Shown here piece by piece: positions 1 through 9,428 of a stretch of 64,000 nucleotides of DNA. The position numbers and the translations under genes were made by a program. Numbering within the stretch: the first letter of the stretch is position 1; every line of letters begins with the position of its first letter. The notes beneath the pieces were generated by a model. That model saw only the letters and a program-made list of their open reading frames with translations. It had not been told where the DNA came from and did no database searches. The stretch is from Paenibacillus sp. W2I17 (GTDB lineage: Bacteria > Bacillota > Bacilli > Paenibacillales > Paenibacillaceae). The stretch lies in contig NZ_JAUSXM010000001.1 in NCBI RefSeq assembly GCF_030815985.1, positions 5,022,001 to 5,086,000 of the forward strand, in the 5' to 3' direction.

Positions 1-14
1 ATGGAGGAAGAGGG

Positions 15-911
15 ATGGAGTTTAACAAAGCGTTGTTAATTCATCATCATCATTCGGGCAAGGCCAATCGTGAGAATACAGTGGGTCTTGTGGCTGGTGT
101 GCTGGCTCCTGCTGTTCATGAACTCGTCATTGTACGCACAGATGAACCGGGTGAGGGAGAGAAGCTGTGTCGTGAGCGCGGGGAACAATTCGATGTGGTG
201 TTTATCCTGGGTGGGGATGGCACGGTGCATGAATGCGTGAATGGACTGGCCGATCTGCACCATCCTCCGTTGATTGGTATATTGCCTGGAGGCACATGTA
301 ATGACTTTGCGCGTTCGCTCGGGATTTCACCGGATGCAGAGACTGCGGCACAAGAAATGCTGGCAGGTCGGGTGGCATCCATTGATGTTGGACGGGCTAA
401 TGATCGGGTGTTCACGAACTTTTTCGGTATTGGCTTGATCAGTGATGCTTCGCAGAATATCAACGAGAATCTGAAAGGCGCGCTGGGTAAGCTCAGTTAT
501 TTTATCAGCACCTTACAGACAATTAGTCATACAGAGCCGTTTCGATACCAACTGGAGGCGGATGGGAAAGAGATGGAAGGCGAAGCGGTGATGATCTACG
601 CAGCCAATGGCCGTTTTCTGGGAACGAATGCCCTGCCCTTTGCACCGGATGCGTTGCAGGATGGCGAACTGGACGTGCTCATTATTCATGAGACAGGCAT
701 TCCGCTGCTGCGAGAGATTCTGTCACACAAGCCGGAGGGCGATTGGCAACCTCAGAGTGAGAGCATTTCATACTTCAAGGCATCTACGTTAAAAGTGAAG
801 AACGATGCTCCGATGTCAGCTGACACGGACGGCGAATTGTATATGAAAACACCCGCCGAGCTTTCGGTGCTGACGGGTCATCTGAAGTTTCTAACCGGGG
901 AGGGTTATTAG
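15..911 (+). CDS. Diacylglycerol kinase family lipid kinase
   Basis: A 298-aa protein of the DagK/YegS/BmrU lipid kinase family, which phosphorylates a lipid such as diacylglycerol at the inner face of the membrane. The nucleotide-binding loop GGDGTVHE (residues 66-73) and the following PGGTCNDFAR segment (91-100) are the family signatures. The C-terminal half forms the expected beta-rich lipid-binding lobe. Length is typical. The start is set by a GAGGAAGAGG ribosome site just upstream, at the window edge. A terminator follows directly, so it is the last gene of its transcript; genes upstream are outside the window. The exact lipid substrate cannot be told from sequence. Confidence 0.9.
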   Translation: MEFNKALLIHHHHSGKANRENTVGLVAGVLAPAVHELVIVRTDEPGEGEKLCRERGEQFDVVFILGGDGTVHECVNGLADLHHPPLIGILPGGTCNDFARSLGISPDAETAAQEMLAGRVASIDVGRANDRVFTNFFGIGLISDASQNINENLKGALGKLSYFISTLQTISHTEPFRYQLEADGKEMEGEAVMIYAANGRFLGTNALPFAPDALQDGELDVLIIHETGIPLLREILSHKPEGDWQPQSESISYFKASTLKVKNDAPMSADTDGELYMKTPAELSVLTGHLKFLTGEGY

Positions 912-926
912 ATCCCCCGGTTTTTT
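893..926 (+). terminator. Rho-independent terminator after lipid kinase
   Basis: The stem AACCGGGG / CCCCCGGTT encloses the kinase stop codon in its loop and is followed by TTTTTT. It ends the plus-strand transcript before the convergent acetyltransferase gene. Confidence 0.8.
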
Positions 927-951
927 AGTTTGATTTTGACTGATCGAAAAA

Positions 952-1542
952 TCAAACATTCCCTGCTTGATCTTTCATATGACGTTGTCTGAACTCATCC
1001 TCCAGCATGCTCATCTGAATCGCATCATGATATTGATGATTGTAGAACAAGACATCCCGCTTCACACCCTCGCGCTGGAATCCAAGCTTCTCATACGTGC
1101 GAATGGCTCGCTCGTTGAAGGCGTACACCTCAAGCTCGATTCGATGCAAGTTACAGATGCCGAAGCCGTAGTCCAGCATAAGTAGCAACGCCTCGCTACC
1201 GTAGCCTTTTCCTTGATGCTCGGCCTGATCGATGGCAACCCGAATATGTGCACTGCGATTCTTGGCATGCATGTCCATCAGGACGACATCTCCGATGATC
1301 TGGTCATTTTCCTGTAAAGCAATAAGTAGCATGAGTCTGGTGTCATCTTGTGCAGCGCTCTCAACATAACGTTCAACCTGAGCGCGTGTGAAACTGTTCT
1401 GTGTTCCCGTCAGCCTGCGCATCTCGGCGTCAAACAGGCCAGGGAAATAAGCATCCACATCTGTAATCTCGAAAGGGCGCAGGTATATGCGCGACGTTTC
1501 TAGCAGACGTGGGATACGTGGGGATGGTTTTGAATGTGACAT
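952..1542 (-). CDS. GNAT family N-acetyltransferase (RimJ/RimL-like)
   Basis: A 196-aa acetyl-CoA-dependent acetyltransferase of the RimJ/RimL/SpeG branch of the GNAT fold. The acetyl-CoA loop is EHQGKGYGSEAL (residues 108-119), followed by the HRIELEVYAFNERAI strand-helix and the EKLGFQREG C-terminal motif, all usual for enzymes that modify protein N-termini, antibiotics or polyamines. The start is fixed by AGGAGG eight bases upstream. It is transcribed alone and converges on the lipid kinase. Its substrate cannot be assigned. Confidence 0.88.
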   Translation of the reverse strand: MSHSKPSPRIPRLLETSRIYLRPFEITDVDAYFPGLFDAEMRRLTGTQNSFTRAQVERYVESAAQDDTRLMLLIALQENDQIIGDVVLMDMHAKNRSAHIRVAIDQAEHQGKGYGSEALLLMLDYGFGICNLHRIELEVYAFNERAIRTYEKLGFQREGVKRDVLFYNHQYHDAIQMSMLEDEFRQRHMKDQAGNV

Positions 1543-1870
1543 GGTTATTTCCTCCTATAGGTTCCAGGCTAGTATTATTCATGTCATGTATCGTATTAAT
1601 CAACGGGAAATAGATAATTAACAACACTTTACCATATTTTCTCATGCTTGTAGCTATAATGGTCGATATAAGTATTGTCGTGCTTGCTAAGTCGAAGAGA
1701 AACTTATTTTTGAGATTCGTATTACTCTGCTCGAATTACATATTTTGATTTGCTGTACTGTATACATAGCTGCGTTGTAGTAAACCAGACATTCATAGTC
1801 TTAAAGAGACGTATCAGTTTACCTTAGCAGGCCGATAGATTTTATATAATAGAAATGGGGATTTAACGAA
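1543..1870. other. Intergenic region between divergent acetyltransferase and MORN genes
   Basis: This is an AT-rich 328-base gap between divergent genes. A TATAAT lies about 20 bases before the MORN protein start and is probably its -10, but no clear -35 stands out. I see no RNA gene or conserved small reading frame. Confidence 0.5.
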
Positions 1871-2668
1871 ATGCGAAAGTTAGAGAATTATTTGAAGTGG
1901 TTTACTGTTTTTTTAATTTTGGCTACACCGCTGTTTACTTCACCTGGACAGGTCTTAGCAGCGAAAAAAGAAATCTATATTACTCTTTCTGGTGAGAAAC
2001 ACAGATATGTGGGAGAAGTCAAAAATGGTGTTCCTAATGGTAAAGGAATATCCTACTTTCCAAATGGGAAGAAGAGCTTTGAAGGTAAGTTTGTAGCGGG
2101 AATGCCTCATGAAGGAAAAAGGTATAACGCAGATGGAAAGCTGTACTCGGATATTTCTAATGGACAGGGAAAGACTTATTACCCAAATGGAAAGTTTAAT
2201 TATGTTGGTAAGGTGGATAAGGAAACATGGCTTCCTTCAGGTAAGGGTACCGAATATTATCCAGATGGAACGGTTAAATATAAGGGTGATTTTTTGAATG
2301 GTTCGTTTCATGGTCAAGGTAAATGGTATACAGTTAATGGTGAGATTTTCTATCAGGGCACATTTAAGAATGGGTTGCCACAGGGACAAGGAAAAGCATA
2401 TCAATATGGAGAAATTGCCTATGTTGGTGCATTTGATAAAGGAGTACCCACGTATTCTGGCAAAATTAAATTGTACGAAGATGGTGTAATCATCTATGAT
2501 GGGCAGGCTAAAAATGGAGCCATTACCGGCAAAGGTAAAGGGTACTTGAACGGTAAGTTAGTCTATGTGGGCATGTTTAAAAACGGAAGACCAACGGGTG
2601 AAGGTAAATTCTATACGGAGAATAGTAGTGATGGCCCTAATATATCTATTTATATCACTGTTGACTAA
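1871..2668 (+). CDS. Secreted MORN-repeat protein
   Basis: A 265-aa protein with a signal peptide (Lys/Arg start, hydrophobic core about residues 12-24, VLAA cleavage region near 30) followed by about nine MORN-type repeats of the form YxGxxxNGxPxGxGxxYxxNG. MORN repeats usually form beta-hairpin ribbons that bind lipids or proteins; some bacterial copies (YwqK type) are toxin-antidote proteins. This one is exported, so it more likely acts at the cell surface. The gene is visibly more AT-rich than its neighbours, which may mean recent acquisition. No toxin gene is adjacent. The function is unknown. Confidence 0.75.
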   Translation: MRKLENYLKWFTVFLILATPLFTSPGQVLAAKKEIYITLSGEKHRYVGEVKNGVPNGKGISYFPNGKKSFEGKFVAGMPHEGKRYNADGKLYSDISNGQGKTYYPNGKFNYVGKVDKETWLPSGKGTEYYPDGTVKYKGDFLNGSFHGQGKWYTVNGEIFYQGTFKNGLPQGQGKAYQYGEIAYVGAFDKGVPTYSGKIKLYEDGVIIYDGQAKNGAITGKGKGYLNGKLVYVGMFKNGRPTGEGKFYTENSSDGPNISIYITVD

Positions 2669-2747
2669 GTAACAGGTAAGTAATTACAGAATCAATTCAA
2701 AATTTTCAGGAGCAGAGTCCTATAATCATGATTAGATTTCAACAAAT

Positions 2748-2794
2748 AAACCATCGGTAGGTGTGTTCATTGCATCGGTCCGATGGTTTTTTTG
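2748..2794 (+). terminator. Terminator after MORN gene
   Basis: AACCATCGG pairs with CCGATGGTT across a 22-base loop and is followed by TTTTTT. Confidence 0.75.
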
Positions 2795-2826
2795 GCATAA
2801 CTGCTTTTGAGATACAGCTATATATT

Positions 2827-3453
2827 TTAGTTCCGCTTAACCGCTCCATCCAGAAATAGCGCCACTAGTTCCTGCGCGAGTTCCTCAATGCTGCCGCCAT
2901 TCATGTTGCGTACATCTTCGCGGTTCGCGAGCATGAGCAGTGACGTAAACGCATGGGCAAGCAGCATGGGGTTCCCGACCCGCAAATAACCATTGTCCAT
3001 CTCCTTCTGAAAATGGGTGGCTAGTACTTCAAATATGCGAACCTCTGCTTCCCGAATCTGAGCGAGTTGCTCCGGGTCCAGATGTTTCTCGGCTTCTCGC
3101 ATCATGGTCTCCGTTTCAATATGGGAGTGCTGCATCTTGGCTTCAGCAACCTTAACCAGACGTTCTTGCAATAGACCGGGTTCATCCAGACGAAGCGAAG
3201 TCTGCTGCATGCCCATCGCCATCATGCGGGTAATGGCAACGGTGAACAGATCGGCTTTGCTGGTGAAATGATAATAGATTGATGCTTTGGTCACATTACA
3301 TAACGAAGCGATCTGCTGGAGAGAGACGGGTTCATACCCGTATTCCATAAATAGACGTGAAGCGGTCATCAATATGTTGGATTGCACAGATGCTTGATCC
3401 ACACCTGCTTTGGGTCTACCCGGTGAACGGGGAATGTTTGTTTTTTTGCTCAT
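2827..3453 (-). CDS. TetR/AcrR family transcriptional regulator
   Basis: A 208-aa repressor-type regulator. The N-terminal helix-turn-helix spans about residues 25-70, with the typical TetR signature around SLQQIASLCNVTKASIYYHF (44-63). The rest is the helical ligand-binding and dimer domain. It is divergent from the MMPL efflux gene and separated from it by about 180 bases holding a candidate operator, the usual arrangement of an efflux pump and its local repressor. The inducer is unknown but presumably a pump substrate. Confidence 0.9.
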   Translation of the reverse strand: MSKKTNIPRSPGRPKAGVDQASVQSNILMTASRLFMEYGYEPVSLQQIASLCNVTKASIYYHFTSKADLFTVAITRMMAMGMQQTSLRLDEPGLLQERLVKVAEAKMQHSHIETETMMREAEKHLDPEQLAQIREAEVRIFEVLATHFQKEMDNGYLRVGNPMLLAHAFTSLLMLANREDVRNMNGGSIEELAQELVALFLDGAVKRN

Positions 3454-3511
3454 AAGTACATACCTCTTTACGTATTTAATTGCTTGTTAGAAGTGTTCAC
3501 AAAATTAGGCA

Positions 3512-3541
3512 TTGCAAAATTAACCTTCCGGTATATATAAT
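3512..3541 (+). promoter_or_regulatory. Candidate promoter with TetR operator for the MMPL gene
   Basis: TTGCAA and TATAAT are spaced 18 bp apart. The spacer contains the palindrome ACC-TTCC-GGT (3523-3532), so a bound TetR dimer would block polymerase. This is inferred from position; binding has not been shown. Confidence 0.5.
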
Positions 3542-3631
3542 TAACTCGATTATACTATGACCCGTGGTTCATTACTACACCATCATATATATTAGGGCTT
3601 CATAGAAACAGAATAGGGAGATGAAGAGACA

Positions 3632-5863
3632 ATGCAGGAAGGTTCGGGTTACGGCCGCTGGGTTGCCGGCAAACGAAGCAAATGGATTACGCTGTTGGTA
3701 TGGATCATTATCGCCGTTGTGCTTGGCATGGTATGGCCTGCTGTAGGTGATCGTGAAACCAATAACGCACAGGATCTGAGTGAATCCAAACCATCGGTTC
3801 AGGCAGCTGCACTTGCCGAGAAGGAATTCCCTGGCGGTGAAGGATTGCCCGCGCTAATCGTATGGCGTCAAGCCGGCGGTCTGACGGATGAGCAGATTCA
3901 GAACATTCAGGCATTAACGGAGCGACTGGATCAAGATCCGGTAGAACAACAACAGTCCGTTGTGCCACTCTATCAATTACCACCACAGGCATTGAAAGGC
4001 CAGCTTTCGGAAGACGGAAGTACTTTGGTTATGCCACTTTTCTTCAATGAAGGTGCCGATTCAGAACAATTGAAGGAAGCTATTGAAGCACTTGAGCAAA
4101 AAACACAAGACATCTTCGGGGCAAATCCGTTCGATGTAGCCATAGATGATACAAATACACTGATTGCCCGTGTGACAGGGCCAGTAGGGATATCCATTGA
4201 TGCGAGCGGGCTATTCTCCTCCGCCGATGTATCCTTGCTGATCGCTACGGTTGTACTGGTATTAGTACTGTTGCTGTTGATCTACCGCTCGCCTGTACTG
4301 GCAATTATTCCGATCATTGCCGTTGGTTTCGCGTATATGGTGACAAGCCCGATTCTGGGATTCATGGCGGATAAGGGCTGGATTACGGTAGACGCACAGT
4401 CGATCTCAATCATGACCGTGTTGTTATTTGGAGCAGGAACGGATTACTGTCTGTTTATGATCTCCAGATACCGCCAAATTCTCTATCATGAGCCGGACAA
4501 AAAGAAAGCCATTTTCCAGGCAATTACCGGATCTTCCGGCGCTATTGCCATGAGTGGATTCACGGTCGTTGCAGCACTACTCGTGTTGTTGCTGGCTGAA
4601 TATGGTGCATATCATCGCTTTGCCGTACCATTCAGTCTGTCCATCTTTATCATGTTTATTGCAAGTCTGACACTGGTTCCGGCGCTTCTGGCGATCTTCG
4701 GTCGGGGTTCATTCTATCCGTTCGTACCACGTACACATGAGATGGAAGTGGAGCGTGCGAAGAAAAAAGGCAAACCGGTTCCTGCCCCGCGCAAAGTGAA
4801 GGAAAGCTGGATTGGCCGTGTTGTAGTAACAAAGCCATGGACCGTTCTTGCAATTACGTTGGTATTGCTGGGAGGACTGGCGGCATTCTCTACTCAGGTT
4901 AAATTCACGTATGATCTATTGTCTTCCTTCCCGGAGGATGTGCCTTCCCGCGAAGGTTTCACCGTCATCGGCGAACAATTCTCCCAAGGTGAGCTGGCTC
5001 CAGTGAAAGTGATCGTTGATGCCGAAGGCAAAGAAACTGATCTGAGGCAGCGTCTCGAATCGCTGGATTACATTAGCAAAGTAGGCGATGCTCAGCAGGG
5101 TGCCGAGAATGCCAACATTACCGCCTTTGACGTGGAATTCAATCTGAATCCATATTCCATGGAAGCAATGCAGCATATCCCGGATCTGCGGGCTACTGCC
5201 GAACAGGCGCTTCAAGATGCTGGTGTAGCTAATGTGGACAGTCAGGTCTGGATCGATGGTCAGACGGCTGAACAGTATGACATTGAAGTAACCGGAGAAC
5301 GGGATGCCAAGATCATTATTCCAGTGGTCATCGGCATGATTACCTTGTTATTACTATTATATCTGCGTTCAGTTGTAGCTACGGCGTATCTGATTGCAAC
5401 GGTTGTTCTGTCGTATTTCTCTGCACTGGGTCTGGGTTGGATCATCATTCACTACGGACTTGGCGCAGATGCCATTCAGGGAGCGATTCCGCTGTATTCC
5501 TTCGTATTCCTCGTGGCACTGGGTGAAGACTACAACATCTTCATGATCTCTAGCATCTGGCAGAAACGCAAAACGATGCCACTTCGTCAAGCAATTAGAG
5601 AAGGTGTTGGCGAGACAAGTTCGGTTATTACATCTGCAGGTCTGATCTTGGCAGGAACATTTGCGGTACTTGCTACATTACCAATTCAGGTTTTGGTGCA
5701 GTTTGGTATTATCACAGCCGTTGGTGTGATGTTGGATACTTTCCTGGTTCGTCCGTTCATGGTACCAGCTATCACCGTATTGCTGGGCAAATGGGCCTTC
5801 TGGCCAGGCAAGTATGTGCCGATTGCAGAGAAGGATGAGGAGAAACAAAACCAGTCCATGTAA
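3632..5863 (+). CDS. MMPL/RND family transporter
   Basis: A 743-aa inner-membrane transporter of the MMPL branch of the RND superfamily, which uses proton motive force to export lipids, peptides or drugs. It shows two repeats, each with one membrane helix, an extracytoplasmic domain and a cluster of five helices. The paired motifs GTDYCLF (about residue 270) and GEDYNIF (about 630) hold the charged residues of the proton relay. Hydrophobic runs around residues 200-355 and 550-720 fit 11-12 helices. It starts after AGGGAGATG and ends at a strong terminator. It is divergent from a TetR gene and so probably induced by its own substrate. Confidence 0.9.
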   Translation: MQEGSGYGRWVAGKRSKWITLLVWIIIAVVLGMVWPAVGDRETNNAQDLSESKPSVQAAALAEKEFPGGEGLPALIVWRQAGGLTDEQIQNIQALTERLDQDPVEQQQSVVPLYQLPPQALKGQLSEDGSTLVMPLFFNEGADSEQLKEAIEALEQKTQDIFGANPFDVAIDDTNTLIARVTGPVGISIDASGLFSSADVSLLIATVVLVLVLLLLIYRSPVLAIIPIIAVGFAYMVTSPILGFMADKGWITVDAQSISIMTVLLFGAGTDYCLFMISRYRQILYHEPDKKKAIFQAITGSSGAIAMSGFTVVAALLVLLLAEYGAYHRFAVPFSLSIFIMFIASLTLVPALLAIFGRGSFYPFVPRTHEMEVERAKKKGKPVPAPRKVKESWIGRVVVTKPWTVLAITLVLLGGLAAFSTQVKFTYDLLSSFPEDVPSREGFTVIGEQFSQGELAPVKVIVDAEGKETDLRQRLESLDYISKVGDAQQGAENANITAFDVEFNLNPYSMEAMQHIPDLRATAEQALQDAGVANVDSQVWIDGQTAEQYDIEVTGERDAKIIIPVVIGMITLLLLLYLRSVVATAYLIATVVLSYFSALGLGWIIIHYGLGADAIQGAIPLYSFVFLVALGEDYNIFMISSIWQKRKTMPLRQAIREGVGETSSVITSAGLILAGTFAVLATLPIQVLVQFGIITAVGVMLDTFLVRPFMVPAITVLLGKWAFWPGKYVPIAEKDEEKQNQSM

Positions 5864-5880
5864 TGCATGGATTGGGTGAG

Positions 5881-5920
5881 ATGGATGGCAGGGCTTCAAG
5901 CCTGCTGTCCATTTTTTTAT
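5881..5920 (+). terminator. Terminator after MMPL gene
   Basis: An ATGGATGGCAGG / CCTGCTGTCCAT stem is followed by TTTTTTTAT. Confidence 0.85.
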
Positions 5921-6132
5921 TTTCTGAACGATATTGGCCTCTACCAGTTGTCCTCCTGAGATGGAATGGTGGAACTGTAAAATATCCGCAGGATGAGGCG
6001 TGATCCTTGTTTTCTTTGCATGGGGAAGGTTTACGTAGCCAAGGGTTATGGGACATAATAGAGAGAGCGTCGGCCTTGGGCAGACGGATGATCAACATCA
6101 ATGGGACAACCAGGGGAAGGATGAAAGCAAGC

Positions 6133-7086
6133 ATGACGAACCAACTTAATGTGTATTTTAACCATGACGGCGGCGTGGATGACCTCGTATCGCTGTTCAT
6201 GCTTCTGCAAATGGACAATGTACATGTAACCGGCGTATCGGTTATTCCGGCAGACGGATATCTGGAGCCAGCAACAGATGCCAGCCGTAAAATTATCGAT
6301 CGTTTCGGTACATATTCCGTAGAGGTATCCAAATCCAACTCCAGAGGGAAAAATCCATTTCCTGCGGCGTGGAGACTGCATTCCTTCTATGTAGATGCAC
6401 TTCCTGTACTGAATGAATCCGGCAAAATGGAAGCACCACTCTCTGCCGTTCCGGCACACCAGCATCTAATCGAGAAAGTGCGCAATACCGAAGGCAAAAC
6501 GTTGCTCCTGTTCACAGGCCCACTGACTGACCTTGCGCGTGCACTGGACGAAGCACCAGACATTGAAGAGAAAATCGACAAGCTGGTATGGATGGGTGGT
6601 ACATTCGAGCGTGGTAACGTAGAAGAGCCTGAGCATGATGGCACAGCAGAGTGGAACGTATTCTGGGACCCGGAAGCGGCTTACCGTGTGTGGCAGAGTG
6701 GCATCCAGATCGATCTGGTTGCACTGGAAAGCACCAACAAAGTACCTCTGACTCCAGCCGTTCGTAACCGCTGGGCAGCAGAGCGTCGCTTCGAAGGCGT
6801 TGATTTCCTGGGTAACTGTTACGCAGGTTGTCCGCCACTGGTGTACAGTGAGACAAATTCCACATACTATCTGTGGGATGTGCTGACAACGGCTTCCGTT
6901 GGACGCGAGGACATCGTGAAGAAGAAAACCGTAAACTGTATTGTCATCCCGGATGGTCCTAGCCAGGGCCGCACGGTGGAGCAAGCAGACGGACGTCCAG
7001 TACAACTGGTGTATGATACCGATCCGGAAGCGTTCTTTACGTACATGACGGATTTGGGTAAAAAAGCTGCTCCGCAGCGCTACTAA
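6133..7086 (+). CDS. Nucleoside hydrolase family protein
   Basis: A 317-aa protein of the inosine-uridine preferring nucleoside hydrolase fold, which splits ribonucleosides into base and ribose in the cytoplasm. Recognisable are the N-terminal metal loop NHDGGVDD (residues 10-17), the LLFTGPLTDLARAL motif, a VWMGGTFE segment and the EWNVFWDPEAA metal-site motif. The usual first Asp of DxDPGxDD is Asn here. The ATG at 6133 was chosen because AAGGA lies 11 bases upstream; longer in-frame starts lack a ribosome site. It stands alone between terminators. A paralogue lies at 13855. The Asn change leaves substrate and activity uncertain. Confidence 0.82.
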   Translation: MTNQLNVYFNHDGGVDDLVSLFMLLQMDNVHVTGVSVIPADGYLEPATDASRKIIDRFGTYSVEVSKSNSRGKNPFPAAWRLHSFYVDALPVLNESGKMEAPLSAVPAHQHLIEKVRNTEGKTLLLFTGPLTDLARALDEAPDIEEKIDKLVWMGGTFERGNVEEPEHDGTAEWNVFWDPEAAYRVWQSGIQIDLVALESTNKVPLTPAVRNRWAAERRFEGVDFLGNCYAGCPPLVYSETNSTYYLWDVLTTASVGREDIVKKKTVNCIVIPDGPSQGRTVEQADGRPVQLVYDTDPEAFFTYMTDLGKKAAPQRY

Positions 7087-7127
7087 TTCAGGCAGCCTGA
7101 GGGCTTGCCAACATTCAAGGTACAACA

Positions 7128-7199
7128 AAAATAAAGCCGCAGGCAGTGGTCTGGGTATGGGGTTGAACCCCATGATCCCCTCCCTGCCGTGCGGCTATT
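7128..7199 (+). terminator. Complex terminator after nucleoside hydrolase
   Basis: An outer AGCCGC / GCGGCT stem encloses an inner TGGGGTT / AACCCCA hairpin and is followed by ATTTGTTTTG. Confidence 0.65.
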
Positions 7200-7210
7200 T
7201 GTTTTGGGCT

Positions 7211-7409
7211 GATCTATATAAATTTTACTAATCATTTTACACGAGAACGTAGAGGACAGAAAAAAGCTGGAGAAGCGGAGCGTTCGCCTTTATCCTCAGA
7301 TTTTCACCATTGTAAAATTGAATCAAAAAATCTGGGGATAACAGCGATCGGAAGGTTGTTCTGTCATCGAAGTGGCATGTGTGAATATTCTTTAGTTCAA
7401 TCTATATAG
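7211..7409. repeat. Long hairpin repeat, copy 1
   Basis: An imperfect palindrome of about 200 bp. The outer arms carry TTTACAC, the next arms AGGACAGA / TTCTGTCATCG, then GAAGCGGAGCGTTCGCC / GCGATCGGAAGG, and the inner arms CAGATTTT / AAAATCTGGGGAT. It lies just past the stop codon of the chemoreceptor gene. Related copies lie at 10432, 13616, 14848 and 29399. Confidence 0.85.
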
Positions 7410-7430
7410 CCGATCTATATAGTAATCTAG

Positions 7431-9155
7431 CTACCCGCATATTTTAAATCGACTAATCAATCCGTTCAGCTCACTGGACAATACCCGCAGAGATTCGGCA
7501 GATGCACTCATCTCATCCATGGATTGCAGTTGGCTTCCGGTAGCGTGCGATACCTTCTGGATACTTGAAGAGGATTCGCGTGAGATATGTTCCATATCCT
7601 CCACAGAAGCGGACACTTCTTCTGCACTGGCAGACAGCTGCTCAGATGCTGCGGATACTTCGTGCAGACGTTCATTCATCGTCTCAATCCCGGTATGAAT
7701 GGATGTGAATGAACGGCCTGCCTCCTGAACAACAGCGAGACCGGATTGGACTGCTGATGTGCTGGCAGACATATGTTCTGACAACAGGGCAGTCTGGCGT
7801 GTCATCTCGGCGATCAGTTCGGTTACATGCTGGGAAGATTGCTCTGATTCCCCCGCAAGCTTGCGAACCTCTGAGGCAACCACGGCAAACCCGCTGCCAT
7901 ACTCTCCTGCACGAGCCGCTTCAATACTTGCATTAAGTGCGAGCAGATTGGTCTGTGAAGCGATGCCTTTCATCAGATGTGCTACCGACTCAATTTTACC
8001 TGAGTACTGCTCCAGCTGAGAGGTGGAGGCCACCATCTGCACATTTGCTTGATGAATTTTGTCCATGCTGTCAATCGCCGTGTTGATGTTGGCTTGACCT
8101 TGCACCGCGTTATTGGTCGTTTCCTGTGATACATCCGCGACCATAGAAGAAGAATTCGCAATGTGCTGCATGCTGCGTGTGATCTCTTCCATGGCTACCG
8201 TAACTTCGCCAGCACGAGCCACCTGTTCAGCAGCTCCACTGGCCGTATGATTGGTATGCTCGGCAATGCGCTGGCTGGCTTCAGCAGTCGCCTGTGAATG
8301 TTTCGATACTCCTTCTGCAGCTTGTAGCAGAGAGTCGGAGCTTTGACGGATGCCCGTCATGACATCACGGGTACCTGTAACCAGATGTTTGAACTCGGAA
8401 GCGAGCTGTCCAACCTCGTCCTTGCGACTAAGTTCAACGTTGACGGTCAGATCGCCTTTTCCTACCTGGGTGATTAACTTCTTCAACTTCACCAATGGTC
8501 GGGTCAAGTAATGGGCGAATCCATACACCAGCAAGACACTCAGCAGAACAATAGCCAAGGCTGTCCAGATCATGGTCATACGGTTGCGGGACATCAGTTC
8601 ATAGACCGCAGTGGAATCAAGATCCGCACCGACCAATCCAAGTACTTTCCCGTCAGCCCCATGGATCGGCACATATGCTGTAATGGTAGCGCCATATTCA
8701 TCCTGTGTGAGTTCGCCCCGAATAGGCTCATTCTGTTCAAAAGCTTGCAGCATTCCTTCATAATGGGTCTCTTCTGCGGAACCGTAAGAGGAGAAATCAT
8801 CCTCTGCCACATCCGCAGCAGCCCCATCTACAACGTAGAAATATGTATCTGTTCCATTTTCTTCGCGTGTACCAAGGGTGTACAGATACTTGAGTCCATT
8901 GGCCTCGCGCAGCTGACTAAGCTGCTCACGCAATATGCCGTAATACGCTGTCTCGTCCTGTCCGGTACTGAGTGGTGCATACAGAGAGGTGTCAATTAAT
9001 GCAGCTGCCCGTTCACCCACAGCCTGTGCCTGCATCCCCATGGATTGCTCGACCAGTTGGGCTGATGAACGGTACATGGTAATGCCAAGAACCGCACCCG
9101 CGGCCAGCATCAGACAGGAAAAAAATAAAAAGATCCTCATAAACAAACTGTTCAT
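7431..9155 (-). CDS. Methyl-accepting chemotaxis protein, membrane-bound
   Basis: A 574-aa chemoreceptor. The first membrane helix (about residues 7-27) and the second (about 193-215) flank an extracellular ligand domain. A HAMP linker follows (about 215-270), then a long coiled-coil signalling domain. The kinase-contacting hairpin is recognised by [20 protein letters not shown]. It senses an unknown ligand and controls CheA. A sigma-D-like promoter lies 122 bases upstream. The AAGGGGGA ribosome site sits 13 bases before the chosen ATG, so a start five codons later is possible. Its stop codon abuts hairpin repeat copy 1. Confidence 0.93.
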   Translation of the reverse strand: MNSLFMRIFLFFSCLMLAAGAVLGITMYRSSAQLVEQSMGMQAQAVGERAAALIDTSLYAPLSTGQDETAYYGILREQLSQLREANGLKYLYTLGTREENGTDTYFYVVDGAAADVAEDDFSSYGSAEETHYEGMLQAFEQNEPIRGELTQDEYGATITAYVPIHGADGKVLGLVGADLDSTAVYELMSRNRMTMIWTALAIVLLSVLLVYGFAHYLTRPLVKLKKLITQVGKGDLTVNVELSRKDEVGQLASEFKHLVTGTRDVMTGIRQSSDSLLQAAEGVSKHSQATAEASQRIAEHTNHTASGAAEQVARAGEVTVAMEEITRSMQHIANSSSMVADVSQETTNNAVQGQANINTAIDSMDKIHQANVQMVASTSQLEQYSGKIESVAHLMKGIASQTNLLALNASIEAARAGEYGSGFAVVASEVRKLAGESEQSSQHVTELIAEMTRQTALLSEHMSASTSAVQSGLAVVQEAGRSFTSIHTGIETMNERLHEVSAASEQLSASAEEVSASVEDMEHISRESSSSIQKVSHATGSQLQSMDEMSASAESLRVLSSELNGLISRFKICG

Positions 9156-9276
9156 TGGTAAAAGTGTTCCCCCTTGATCTGTTAAATCAATCGTCTTTTT
9201 GTCCCTTTACTTGGTACTTGTCGTTCTTCTTTGGTTCGTATGTATTGTATATCAAATATACAGTTTTCTACTTGAA

Positions 9277-9304
9277 ATATCGGCATCCGGTCCATAAAGA
9301 ATTA
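9277..9304 (-). promoter_or_regulatory. Candidate sigma-D (motility) promoter of chemoreceptor
   Basis: On the minus strand TAAT and a perfect GCCGATAT are 16 bases apart, matching the flagellar sigma factor consensus TAAA-N14-16-GCCGATAT known from Bacillus. It lies upstream of a chemoreceptor gene, as expected. Confidence 0.6.
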
Positions 9305-9335
9305 GCCCCCGAGTCAATTTGATCCGGGAGCTAGT
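9303..9335 (-). terminator. Terminator after DUF3105 gene
   Basis: On the minus strand AGCTCCCGG pairs with CTCGGGGGCT; the following run is weak (AATTCTTTA). It overlaps the -35 region of the chemoreceptor promoter. Confidence 0.55.
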
Positions 9336-9428
9336 TTCGTTTCAATCCTATATTGACCATGCCCATCATTGGGACACACCTCATTGTTACTACTTAGAGG
9401 GGCTTCATATGACTGAGTGATTAAGTCA

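Noticed and set aside
7211..7409. Hairpin repeat as a small non-coding RNA gene or rRNA/tRNA fragment
   Set aside because: No promoter of its own, several diverged copies, and no tRNA- or rRNA-like conserved segments.
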